A DNA stretch of 16,607 nucleotides, taken from Mageeibacillus sp. UBA5439 (GTDB taxonomy: Bacteria > Bacillota > Clostridia > Saccharofermentanales > DTU023). The notes beneath the pieces were generated by a model that saw nothing but the letters and a program-made list of their open reading frames with translations, searched no databases and was not told the DNA's origin. Positions 1 through 8,238 of this stretch are shown here, piece after piece (position 1 is the first letter of the stretch; each line of letters opens with the position of its first letter). A program made the position numbers and the translations under genes. The DNA is taken from the NCBI GenBank assembly GCA_002427505.1, contig DIRJ01000015.1, positions 1-16,607 on the forward strand, in the 5' to 3' direction.

Positions 1-2
1 TG

Positions 3-662
3 ATCCGGAACAAAAACTACCTCCTGCGTTTTCTGCAGTTTATTGACAAAAGCTGGGGCCGCAAGCAGAGTTTTAACGGGGAAGAAGCCCGGCATTTGCT
101 GGACCAGGATCCTGCCCTGCTGACAGGCCTGCTCGACCGTGGCCTGCAGGCTGTCTATAATTTCGTGCCGGTTAATTATGTGCTGACAGCCGGTGAGATG
201 GCAGAGACCGGCGCGTCACCGGAAGAGCGGGAGCGGATGCAGAATTTTCTCCACGCCGTCATCAAGTCGGATGCCGATTTTTACTATTCCAGTGCCGCTG
301 TCTCTGAGTTTTCCCGGTCGGGAAAGGCGATCGTGCCTTTGACCGGCCTTGTCAGTATTCCTGAAGAAAGGCGGGTCGAGCTTCTGCAGCGGCTGGAGGC
401 GGAGGTCAATCCGGAAATGCGCCGGCGCAGCAGACTGATTTATACTTCCATGTCCAATGCGGTCATTCTCTGTACCAGGGACCTGTGTCTGCTTTATATG
501 ATCAATCAGGACGGGTCCAGCGAGAAAATCCATTTTTTCCTGATGAAAAATGTTGCTGAATATCTGGAGGAGGATTACCGGAGGAAACAGTTCCGTCTGG
601 TCGACTATTCGAAGAGCCGCTGGCAGGCCTATCTCGATGAGGTCTCCAGCCGGTTCTCCTAG
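3..662 (+). CDS. Unrecognised protein, C-terminal part (5' end outside window)
   Basis: The reading frame is open from the first complete codon at base 3 to the TAG at 660-662, giving 219 visible residues, so the true start lies upstream. A TTG at 96 could be picked as a start, but the frame continues in front of it with the same coding character (IRNKNYLLRFLQFIDKSW), so I treat it as internal. The protein is soluble-looking, with no membrane segment or signal, and is rich in charged helices. It contains a hydrophobic stretch SNAVILCTRDLCLLYMIN followed by a charged helical tail ending SRFS. I recognise no family or catalytic motif and assign no function. It lies convergent to the adhesin gene and is separated from it by two hairpins, so it is probably unrelated to the pilus locus. 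Confidence 0.75.
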   Translation: MRNKNYLLRFLQFIDKSWGRKQSFNGEEARHLLDQDPALLTGLLDRGLQAVYNFVPVNYVLTAGEMAETGASPEERERMQNFLHAVIKSDADFYYSSAAVSEFSRSGKAIVPLTGLVSIPEERRVELLQRLEAEVNPEMRRRSRLIYTSMSNAVILCTRDLCLLYMINQDGSSEKIHFFLMKNVAEYLEEDYRRKQFRLVDYSKSRWQAYLDEVSSRFS

Positions 663-684
663 CTGAAGCACAAATAAACCGGGT

Positions 685-726
685 AAGCAAATCGCCTCTG
701 AGGAAGCCCTCAGAGGCGATTTGCTT
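685..726. terminator. Perfect 19-bp hairpin, probable terminator
   Basis: Left arm 685-703 and right arm 708-726 are perfectly complementary over 19 bp around the 4-nt loop aagc. The hairpin begins 22 bases after the stop of the upstream plus-strand gene. No long U tract follows on either strand (only a short ttt run at the plus-strand end), so it may act as a strong structure-only terminator or an mRNA-stabilising end. Its position between convergent genes fits a terminator. Confidence 0.7.
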
Positions 727-767
727 TAAGTGAAACTATCTGAAATAATCTCCTCTTAATTAAGATA

Positions 768-805
768 GAGCGACGCCGGGGAGAGATCTCTCCCGGGCAT
801 CGCTC
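768..805 (-). terminator. Imperfect hairpin downstream of the adhesin gene
   Basis: gagcga at 768-773 pairs with tcgctc at 800-805, and the inner part around gagatctc also pairs, with two mismatches in the stem. It starts about 45 bases after the adhesin stop codon at 850 (minus strand) and is followed on that strand by tatcttaatt. This fits a transcription terminator for the pilus/adhesin locus. The weak T content leaves some doubt. Confidence 0.55.
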
Positions 806-849
806 AGGTATGAAAACTGCCTGGTTTGGGTCAGACAGAACTACCCTTG

Positions 850-3800
850 TTAACGTCCGTTATATCTTCTGCGCGGACGCTGCTGCAGCCAGGCGAACAG
901 GCCCAGGGCGAGTCCCGCCAGGATCAGTGCCAGTCCCAGAGCTGAAGTGCTTCTGCCTTCTCCGGTATGGGGAAGGTCAGGTTCGGATCCATCGTCCGGC
1001 TCGGTCGGGATTTGTGATCCCGTGTCTTCCGTGGAGAAAATATTGGTGAAGGTCGGCGCTTTGCCCTGGGCATAAACGACTTCAGCCTTGAGCCTGCCTT
1101 CCTGATCATCAGTGACCTTGACAGTCACTTTGTATTCCGTCCGGTCATAGATGATGCCGGTTTCCTTGCCTTTGACCTCGCGGATGGTGTAGCTGTTCTC
1201 GCCCGCAGTGTCGAAGTTAAGTGCGGTAAAGCTGATGCTGCCGTCGGCCTTGTTCTTCACAGTTTCAAGAACTTTGCCGTCCTTGTCTACCAGTTCAAAA
1301 CTGAACTGATTTGCTGTCAGGGTCTTGCCGGTCAGGGTCTTGTGGGCGGTGACGGCAGCACTGGTAGCTGCCGCCTTATAGGTGTTTGTAAAAACCGGAC
1401 GTGTTTCGTCAGGATATTCCACTTTAGCGGACAGATTGCCTGCACGATCATCTGTTATGTGAACCTTAACTTCATGGGACTTAGAATCATAACTGATTCC
1501 GCCCAGTTCTCCCTGAATCTCTCGGATAACATATTCGTAGGTGCGACTTCCAGTGCCCCCATAGTTTAGTACTCTAAAGCTGATACTGCCATCGGCCTTA
1601 TTTTTAGCTGTGTCGATGACTTCACCTGTAGCTTTGTCGATCAATTCGAACTCGAATTGATCTGCTGCAAGGGTCATTCCGTCCAGAGTTTTTCTTGCTT
1701 CAATACCGGCACTTGTGGATCTGGCTGAGTAAGAGTTCTCAAAGACTGCCACTTCAACCTCAATTGGATCATCATCCGGAGAATTAGCCGAACGTTTCAT
1801 GTACACAGGTGTAACGATCAGCTCACCATTCTTATTGTCGACAACAGTAACCGTAACATCAAAGATTGTCTCATCGTAAGTGACGCCACCCTGCGATCCT
1901 TTAACCTCATGGATTGTGTAACGATGCTCGCCTTCACCATCGTTGTCTTTATATGTGAGAGCTGAGAAAACAACATTGCCGCTGGCATCGTTACTAACAG
2001 TCTCTAACAAAACGTCATCATCATTACGCAGCTCAAATTCGAATTGACCTTCTCTTAGGCTTTGCCCCTTGAGCGTTTTTCTTGCGAAGAGATTAATGGT
2101 GCCGTCTGCAGCAGCATATTTGTTGGAAAATACCGGTGGCGTACCATCTATAGTAATGTAGTCTGATGTATTTCCTGCGCCTCCTGTAATAGTAATATCT
2201 GGTTTGGGGTAAATCACTTTCGCATGCAAATGCCCCTCACCATCGTCAGTAATAACGACTGTAACAGTATATACGCTTGCATCCCAATCAATGCCGCCCT
2301 GCGAACCTTTGACTTCTCGGATAATATAAGTGTAAGTACCTATTTTCGTAAATTCAATCTGCCCAAATACAATCTGTCCAACGCCATTAAGATCAACAGT
2401 ATTGGAGACAGTTTCGATAAATTTTTCTTCGCCATCATCCAATAGCTGAGTTAATTCAAAGCTGAACTGTTCAGGCTTAAGATCTTGCCCCTCAAGTGTT
2501 TTACTTGCCTTTAATTCAACTGAAACAGGAGCGGCAAGATAGCGGTTAACAAACGCAGGGACAGTTTCACCATAAGAAGCTGTCGCTGTTAGATTTCCTG
2601 CATCGTCAGCTGTTACTGTTACAGTAACGTCATGTACAGTCTCAGCAAAGGTCACGCCATGAGATTTATCATTTTCAAGATACGAAGTGTCATTCAGATG
2701 ATTTAATTTTTCCCTTATCTGATACATGTACTCCCCGGGCATATTATAGGGAATCGCATCAAATTTGATTTTGCCTGCTTCTTCTCCAGCCTCCGGTGCA
2801 GCGTTCTTCTTAGTTTGAAGAAGTTCAAACGCAGGGTCTGGCCCTTCCGGCAGTACCTTGTATAACTCAAACGAGAATAGTCCGGCTGTCAGTTCTTTAT
2901 TCCCCTCTAGAGTTTTCTTTGCTTCCAGCGCGAAGTTAATTGCCTTGTGCTGATTTTCTATAGTCAAAATGTTTCCATCAGAACTTGCCACATTACTGGT
3001 GGCTTCAGCCCAACTTGAGTCAGTGATTTTAATTTCAAAGACATTATCTACTGAGGTATACCCTACAATCAGGTAAATCGGTTCTGTCAACTTAACATAA
3101 CCTTGCGGCGTAGAAATCTCTGTAGCTTTATAGCGACCGGCTCTGGCGTTTGAGAATGTATGGCTACCACTATTATCCGTTGTCACGTCGATCGAATCTG
3201 CCACGGTGCCGGCAGTATTAAATCGCTCAAAATTAAACACTGCACCGGGGATACCTGTTCCTCCCGGATTCTTTTTATTCAGAACAAAGGTCAGGGTACG
3301 GCCGCTGCCGCCACCACCATATGTCCATTGGCTGGTTGTCGTTGATTTCGTAACTTCTGAAAGCTCTTTACCGGCTTCGCCACCGGTCAATTTAAGCTTA
3401 TTTGATACAGTAATATTACCAATCATATCGGGGTTCAACCTAGTTGAATAAGACACCGTAATGGGTTTGTCAATCAGTTCCTCTAAGTTATTTTCACCTT
3501 TAAATTTAATTGTAAATGTCGGCTCTTTTTGTTCTGTCACTCCAAAAGTCAAAGTATAAGCACCGGGAACCGTGTCTGTTGAAGGCGTAAGTGTCGCCTC
3601 CCCTGCTTTGACAACGACTGAATCTTCCAAGTAATACTGATTTTTGCTCAAGGTATCAGTTATGACTGGATTCTTGATGGTCAAGCCCAGAGGATTGACT
3701 GTAGCTGTCCAGTCGATGTTTTCTGTATCTTCATTAACAGCAGCTGTTTTTGAGTTATTGTTGTTGGTACCATCCGCAAAGTAATCTTGGTGAGCATCAT

Positions 3801-6800
3801 CCTTGGCCTTTGTCTCAATTGCATCATCACCATCGCCAATGGTATTCGTTAGTTCAACATAGTTAAAATAACGATCAAGCTTCTTCGGGTCCTTTGCCGG
3901 ATCAAAGCCTAATGCTTCAATCTCATGACTATAGGCATACGAGAATGCCGGATATTCCGTGATCTCAGTCTGAAACGTCACGACGTACTCGTAAGCACCG
4001 TCCGGAAGCTTGATAGTAATGCTGTTTGGCGTTGAGCTAATATTATCTTCGTCTAATTTAAAATCAACGTCTCCTTCCCTTGATACTGAGATCGTGCGTT
4101 CTAATAAACTTTGATCTTCAGGTATGATGTCCTTCAAAACTGCATTTTGCAGATTAACAATATTATTTGTATTATCACTGTCGTTTCCAGTATTGACCTT
4201 TATTTTCCAGGAAATAACAGGTTTTATAAGGTTATTTTCTTCATTGGGCTTCTCAAGACCTGTCGCATTCTTATCAATGACTAACTCAGGCTTAGGTATT
4301 TCTTTGCTGTCTGTTTCACCGTCTGTGTTGCCTGTATACGTAATCTTTGCCAAGTTACTAACAACAGCGCTTTGCTCCTGTGTTGCGGATAAAGTTGTTA
4401 TATAGGTCAGTCTGTAGGGGACAGCGTCAATGTTGCCAATATCTACAGTAAAAGTACCTTCTGTATCATTAAAAGTTACTGCTGCCTCTGCAAGCGGTTG
4501 CTCAACATAGCTAGTACCCACCAGCTTATGGAGCTTGATGCTGCTTATTCCTGGTTTTGTACCGACAGAGGAGTAAGTATCCGTCAGTTTTACGTCCTTC
4601 AAAACATTCTCTTTGCTGTTGAAATCAATTGTCCAATTGATGATTTTGCTGCCGTTTTCATCTATCTCAATATTGGCAGCCTTCTCTATTCCGGAGGTAC
4701 GTTCCGGAACAGTATCTCCTTTAGTCTCTGTTCCGCCCTGCCAGATGAGTGATGCCTCATTTTCATGTTTTTGATTTGTTATGTCATCAACAGTTGTCAG
4801 ATAGCTGATTCTGAATTTGGCATTGCTGGGCAGAACGCCTGTTTGAGAAAGTTCATTATAGTTATTGAAGATAATTTCAAAACTATTAGGATTACTATTA
4901 CTATTAAATGTCAAAGTATAATCCTTATCGAGTGTTAATGTTTTAAGGGATGCAGCATCGCTGATATCCTCGACCACAAATGAATTTTGATCATATGTGA
5001 AATTGGCTTTATTGTCAGAGGTCAGTGCATCTTTCACTGATAAATTGGTAAATTCAATTCTGCTCTCATTGATAACAATTGACCATTGGATATATTGTTT
5101 TTTCTTGTCATCATTTCCATTATCGTCCTTGCCATAAACATAGTCACCAGACTTTGTAATGCCGGCTTTGGGGCCAGTAATTTTAGCAGTGAAAGTTTTT
5201 CCGTCTCCAATACCACTACCACTTCCGTCATTCTCAGTCCAGAATTTAAGCTCAGCTTTATTTGCTAACTCCGGTTCCTGCATTCCCTTGAGAGTGTAGT
5301 AGGTACGGTAAACAAATTTATATGTTTTATTACCAGCATTATTGATCGTAAGCTTGAAGCCTGATCGAGTATCGGTGGTATCTGTTGGTGTATATGGAGC
5401 TATTGAGTAATCCGAAGAAACTACATCATATTTATATTCAGGTTCTGTGCCTCGAGCCTCTTGAGTTTCTTGGCCATCATCATGTACATATCGCAGTTCA
5501 AGCAAATATTTACCCTTTAAAATTTTCTCTAGACTAAAATCTAATAGGGTTTGATCAAACAAATCAGCAATTGTTATTGAACCAACATTTATATTCTCCT
5601 TATTCATCGTGATCGTCCACTCGATGTAAGGATTGCCTTCGTTGTTAACTAACTGCTCGCCAACTTTTCCACCGGTAGGTATAGTGTTGACAGTAACAGT
5701 GTCCGAAGCTTTATTTGCTTCTTCACCATCACCGTCAGAAATGGTATTAGTAATTGTTTCATTAAGGCCAACAGGCACAGTAGTCGAGAAGGTAATGTAA
5801 TAAGCTTTACTAGCAGCATCTAGGTTCTTGATTGAAAAGGTTCCGCCGACGATATTTATATCTAAATCATAATCATCTATTGGCTCACCCAAACCGCCAA
5901 CGATGTTTCCGTCTATATCAGTATTAACTTCGTAAACAAGGAGAGTGCCTGAAATAAGCTCTCCATGCCCTGTAGATAAAGTATCGGTAAGTGTTACAGT
6001 ACCAAGGTTTTCTTTGCCGAAATTATATTTGACCGTCCAATCAATCACATGTGGATCATCAGTAGTTGCACCACTTTTCTCAATAGCCGGAATAGTTTCG
6101 GACCATGCACCAGTGAATTCCTCACTAACATCGGTACCATCTTCATTTCCATCGTAGATAATCTTCGCAGCATTTTTAAATTCGCGTTGACTACCAGCTT
6201 CCGGCTTCGTCAATTCTGTTGTATAGGTTATGTCGTAGGCATGCTTTATGCTGTCGCCAACAAATTCCAGAGTAAACCTTGATCCACTTGCATCAGGTGT
6301 TACTGTGTAATTAGTAGCAGGAACCTTTGTTTCATTATTTTGATAGTCACGGATAATCTTTTCAACTACAAAACTATCAGCAACAAGAACTAAACCCTCA
6401 CCTAATGTATCAACAACTTTGACACCTGTATGCTCTTTTGCATTATCATTGACACGAACAGTCCAATCGACATGAGTTGGATTTTTCTCCACATACTCTT
6501 TTTCATTTTGGTCATTGTAAATATAGCCTAGTCCAGGCTTTTTGCTGTCTGCGCCAACATACGCATCTTTCTTGGGGCGAATTGTAGCACTGAAAGAAGT
6601 CTCATCACTGTACGGAACTTCTATTTTAACCTCTTCCACTCCTTTGAAAATCTCTGTATCAAATTTACCTGATATAAAAACATTAATTTTTTGATCATCA
6701 TGTTCATTGGCATGCTTATTGAAGGTAATAAAAACTTTGCCATTCTGGATAACAAAAGCACCAATTTCTACGGCATCATCACCTACTGTAATTGGCTCTG

Positions 6801-7269
6801 GATGCGAACTCGTATCCTGGCTTTTATCAAAAAAAACAGGCAGATCAATTGTATATGTGTATCCTGCATTTATCGTAAGTCCCTCAGGTATGGCGAAGGT
6901 ATACGATATTTTCGCAGCATTAATCTGTTTTACATCAAGTTCATCATTATAGTTGTTGTAAATTTCAACTTCCGTATAATCTTTATTAACAATAGTCAAC
7001 TTAAATTCCGTCAGAGCAATTTGATTTTCCTCAGCAAACACTCCATAATCCTCGCCTGAGCCCTTAAAATCGGTAGGTATATCGATTTCTGCTCCTTTTT
7101 CCCCGAACTCGCCTTTCGTCGGTGCAGCAGTTTCAGAGGAAACTCCTGTTTCTGTCTGTTCACCGAGATCTCCATTTACACTGGCGTGCACGGTCAGACC
7201 TAAGCCGGTCAAGAGCATGCTCACGCTCAGAATAAGGCTCAATAAAGACTTAATAATATTCTTTTTCAT
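850..7269 (-). CDS. Giant multi-module LPXTG adhesin / tip pilin with many predicted isopeptide domains
   Basis: A 2139-residue secreted, wall-anchored protein. Reading order: signal peptide 1-29 (MKKNIIKSLL..., VHA before the cleavage site); SDR-like beta-sandwich about 70-240; seven Collagen_bind (CNA-type)-like modules about 243-1305 with the recurring pattern I-x-W-T-x-x-x-N then DTL; one SpaA/Cna_B module about 1324-1443 (E-box YKATEISTPQGY); five FctA-like modules 1444-2080 (KTL-x-G, IRE, F-x-N-x-Y). It ends with LPHTG at 2099-2103, a hydrophobic helix about 2108-2127 and RPRRRYNGR. The start is ATG at 7269 with GGGAG (7279-7283) ahead of it. By family knowledge such modules form Lys-Asn bonds that make the stalk rigid. 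By inference it is the tip adhesin of the neighbouring pilus or a separately anchored fibre. The ligand is unknown; collagen binding should not be assumed from the fold. Most of the gene is AT-richer than its neighbours. Confidence 0.93.
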   Translation of the reverse strand: MKKNIIKSLLSLILSVSMLLTGLGLTVHASVNGDLGEQTETGVSSETAAPTKGEFGEKGAEIDIPTDFKGSGEDYGVFAEENQIALTEFKLTIVNKDYTEVEIYNNYNDELDVKQINAAKISYTFAIPEGLTINAGYTYTIDLPVFFDKSQDTSSHPEPITVGDDAVEIGAFVIQNGKVFITFNKHANEHDDQKINVFISGKFDTEIFKGVEEVKIEVPYSDETSFSATIRPKKDAYVGADSKKPGLGYIYNDQNEKEYVEKNPTHVDWTVRVNDNAKEHTGVKVVDTLGEGLVLVADSFVVEKIIRDYQNNETKVPATNYTVTPDASGSRFTLEFVGDSIKHAYDITYTTELTKPEAGSQREFKNAAKIIYDGNEDGTDVSEEFTGAWSETIPAIEKSGATTDDPHVIDWTVKYNFGKENLGTVTLTDTLSTGHGELISGTLLVYEVNTDIDGNIVGGLGEPIDDYDLDINIVGGTFSIKNLDAASKAYYITFSTTVPVGLNETITNTISDGDGEEANKASDTVTVNTIPTGGKVGEQLVNNEGNPYIEWTITMNKENINVGSITIADLFDQTLLDFSLEKILKGKYLLELRYVHDDGQETQEARGTEPEYKYDVVSSDYSIAPYTPTDTTDTRSGFKLTINNAGNKTYKFVYRTYYTLKGMQEPELANKAELKFWTENDGSGSGIGDGKTFTAKITGPKAGITKSGDYVYGKDDNGNDDKKKQYIQWSIVINESRIEFTNLSVKDALTSDNKANFTYDQNSFVVEDISDAASLKTLTLDKDYTLTFNSNSNPNSFEIIFNNYNELSQTGVLPSNAKFRISYLTTVDDITNQKHENEASLIWQGGTETKGDTVPERTSGIEKAANIEIDENGSKIINWTIDFNSKENVLKDVKLTDTYSSVGTKPGISSIKLHKLVGTSYVEQPLAEAAVTFNDTEGTFTVDIGNIDAVPYRLTYITTLSATQEQSAVVSNLAKITYTGNTDGETDSKEIPKPELVIDKNATGLEKPNEENNLIKPVISWKIKVNTGNDSDNTNNIVNLQNAVLKDIIPEDQSLLERTISVSREGDVDFKLDEDNISSTPNSITIKLPDGAYEYVVTFQTEITEYPAFSYAYSHEIEALGFDPAKDPKKLDRYFNYVELTNTIGDGDDAIETKAKDDAHQDYFADGTNNNNSKTAAVNEDTENIDWTATVNPLGLTIKNPVITDTLSKNQYYLEDSVVVKAGEATLTPSTDTVPGAYTLTFGVTEQKEPTFTIKFKGENNLEELIDKPITVSYSTRLNPDMIGNITVSNKLKLTGGEAGKELSEVTKSTTTSQWTYGGGGSGRTLTFVLNKKNPGGTGIPGAVFNFERFNTAGTVADSIDVTTDNSGSHTFSNARAGRYKATEISTPQGYVKLTEPIYLIVGYTSVDNVFEIKITDSSWAEATSNVASSDGNILTIENQHKAINFALEAKKTLEGNKELTAGLFSFELYKVLPEGPDPAFELLQTKKNAAPEAGEEAGKIKFDAIPYNMPGEYMYQIREKLNHLNDTSYLENDKSHGVTFAETVHDVTVTVTADDAGNLTATASYGETVPAFVNRYLAAPVSVELKASKTLEGQDLKPEQFSFELTQLLDDGEEKFIETVSNTVDLNGVGQIVFGQIEFTKIGTYTYIIREVKGSQGGIDWDASVYTVTVVITDDGEGHLHAKVIYPKPDITITGGAGNTSDYITIDGTPPVFSNKYAAADGTINLFARKTLKGQSLREGQFEFELRNDDDVLLETVSNDASGNVVFSALTYKDNDGEGEHRYTIHEVKGSQGGVTYDETIFDVTVTVVDNKNGELIVTPVYMKRSANSPDDDPIEVEVAVFENSYSARSTSAGIEARKTLDGMTLAADQFEFELIDKATGEVIDTAKNKADGSISFRVLNYGGTGSRTYEYVIREIQGELGGISYDSKSHEVKVHITDDRAGNLSAKVEYPDETRPVFTNTYKAAATSAAVTAHKTLTGKTLTANQFSFELVDKDGKVLETVKNKADGSISFTALNFDTAGENSYTIREVKGKETGIIYDRTEYKVTVKVTDDQEGRLKAEVVYAQGKAPTFTNIFSTEDTGSQIPTEPDDGSEPDLPHTGEGRSTSALGLALILAGLALGLFAWLQQRPRRRYNGR
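1030..2940 (-). repeat. Five tandem FctA-like pilin modules in the adhesin
   Basis: Residues 1444-2080 hold five modules of roughly 113-140 residues. Each opens with a KTL-x-G motif (Lys at about 1452, 1590, 1731, 1860, 1977), carries a mid-module Glu in I-R/H-E (1520, 1652, 1788, 1917, 2031) and closes with F-x-N-x-Y/F (Asn 1575, 1716, 1845, 1962, 2076). In FctA/Spy0128-type domains these positions form the Lys-Asn isopeptide bond with a catalytic Glu. Modules 2 and 3 share EVKGSQGG, and modules 4 and 5 share KNKADGSISF. The first module is the most divergent, with an insertion after its Glu. Confidence 0.85.
3355..6543 (-). repeat. Seven tandem Collagen_bind-like modules in the adhesin
   Basis: Residues about 243-1305 contain seven divergent modules. 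The conserved Trp is at 269, 411, 551, 729, 879, 1021 and 1187. The following Asp (DTL or equivalent) is at 287, 429, 569, 747, 897, 1047 and 1205. A closing Asn before the last strand is at 366, 508, 670, 837, 972, 1142 and 1290. A Lys precedes each module (243 or 244, 398, 535, 706, 863, 1000, 1174). This matches the CNA-type arrangement of a Lys-Asn isopeptide bond assisted by an Asp. Sequence identity between modules is low, so this is old duplication rather than a recent repeat. Confidence 0.8.
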
Positions 7270-7641
7270 TTTTATGTACTCCCAAACATGAAATAATCTA
7301 AAAAACTGCTGTTTTTTGCTGGTATTCCCTTTAAAATCACTGCCGGAGGCAGCTAGAGAGAATACTTATACCTAATTTATCATCACATTACATATTATCA
7401 GAAAGTAAAGTTTTTGCTTGAAATATTTGCAGGATTTAGGGATTTCAATTTCAGAACTTAAAATCGACGAACGAATATATGTCAGAAAACGAAAAGATAT
7501 CCGGGTTAAATTGCAGTTTTTTGCAATTTATCGTGATTTAATTTCTTTTTGGAGAAAAATTGGTCACCAGTCAGCTGCCAGACACACTTGCAGGCACAGG
7601 AAAAGGTGAGGAGATTCCTCTTTCGAGCTATTATTTAGCTG
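7270..7641 (-). other. 372-bp AT-rich leader/intergenic region before the adhesin gene
   Basis: No gene fits here. Elements seen: the GGGAG ribosome-binding site at 7279-7283 (9 bases between it and the ATG, after the stretch read on the minus strand); small hairpins at 7300-7317 (aaaaaac/gtttttt) and 7340-7352 (ctgcc/ggcag); a perfect 9-bp hairpin at 7507-7530 (arms taaattgca/tgcaattta, loop gttttt); and a small palindrome at 7608-7620 just after the stop of the preceding gene. I see no convincing -35/-10 pair; a GATAAT at 7399-7394 (minus) is only a weak candidate. The length suggests the adhesin has its own promoter or a regulated leader. Confidence 0.5.
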
Positions 7642-8103
7642 CTACCAGTCGGAGAAATCCTGATCGTCGATCATTTGCAGCAGGCGCTGGCAGAGATGAT
7701 CCCTGGGGGTCAGTTCAATCGTTTCCTTGCTGCCATCCTTGTAGCGAATCCAGAAAGTCAGGGAAGTCACCTGTTCCCGCGCACCGCCGGAGGCGGCCCC
7801 CGCCAGCATTCCCAGATCTCCCGCCAGAATATGGCCGATCAGGGCCCGCTTAACCGTATCATCAACTTGTTCCTTGTTGACCGCACGCAAAACAACCTCG
7901 GACACGCCAAGCTCGCGCATCTTGTTGCTGATGTTAGCTATTTTGCTATCGCGGCCCATACTTGTAAAAAAGCGCACGACCAGGGCAATTGGTATAAAAA
8001 AGACCAGAAAAATAAGGCCGTAAAAGACAGCCTGGAAGAAGACGTCTACGGTTTTTTCAAGGTCTGCCTTCAGAACAGTAATCATTGTATTAAGGATAAA
8101 CAT
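7642..8103 (-). CDS. Small membrane protein of unknown function in the pilus locus
   Basis: A 153-residue protein with one strong hydrophobic helix at about 22-44 (VFFQAVFYGLIFLVFFIPIA...). A charged helical region follows, then a glycine/alanine-rich segment at 90-108 (GHILAGDLGMLAGAASGG), and a beta-rich end TFWIRYKDGSKETIELTP. The last part resembles the F-x-V-x-Y-x-D-G-S-type tail seen in many small uncharacterised bacterial proteins; I cannot name a family with confidence. It has no sorting signal and no sortase motif. The start ATG at 8103 has a perfect AGGAGG (8111-8116) seven bases upstream. It sits between the second sortase and the giant adhesin on the same strand, so a role in pilus or adhesin display is possible, but that is inferred from position only. 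Confidence 0.8.
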   Translation of the reverse strand: MFILNTMITVLKADLEKTVDVFFQAVFYGLIFLVFFIPIALVVRFFTSMGRDSKIANISNKMRELGVSEVVLRAVNKEQVDDTVKRALIGHILAGDLGMLAGAASGGAREQVTSLTFWIRYKDGSKETIELTPRDHLCQRLLQMIDDQDFSDW

Positions 8104-8238
8104 ACCGGTCCCTCCTGTGCTCAGGCTGGCCTGCGGTGATCTGACAATTCAACTATAGCACTTGTGGTGGACACCGGACGGGGTTCAGGACATGCCCTGG
8201 CAGAGACCCGGCTTTCAGTTTATTTGCAGCCATACATC

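Noticed and set aside
96..98. TTG at 96 as the start of the first gene
   Set aside because: The frame is open and protein-like back to the window edge, so the gene is truncated rather than starting here.
7270..7641. c-di-GMP or other known riboswitch before the adhesin
   Set aside because: I could not find conserved core sequences of a riboswitch class that I know; only simple hairpins are visible.
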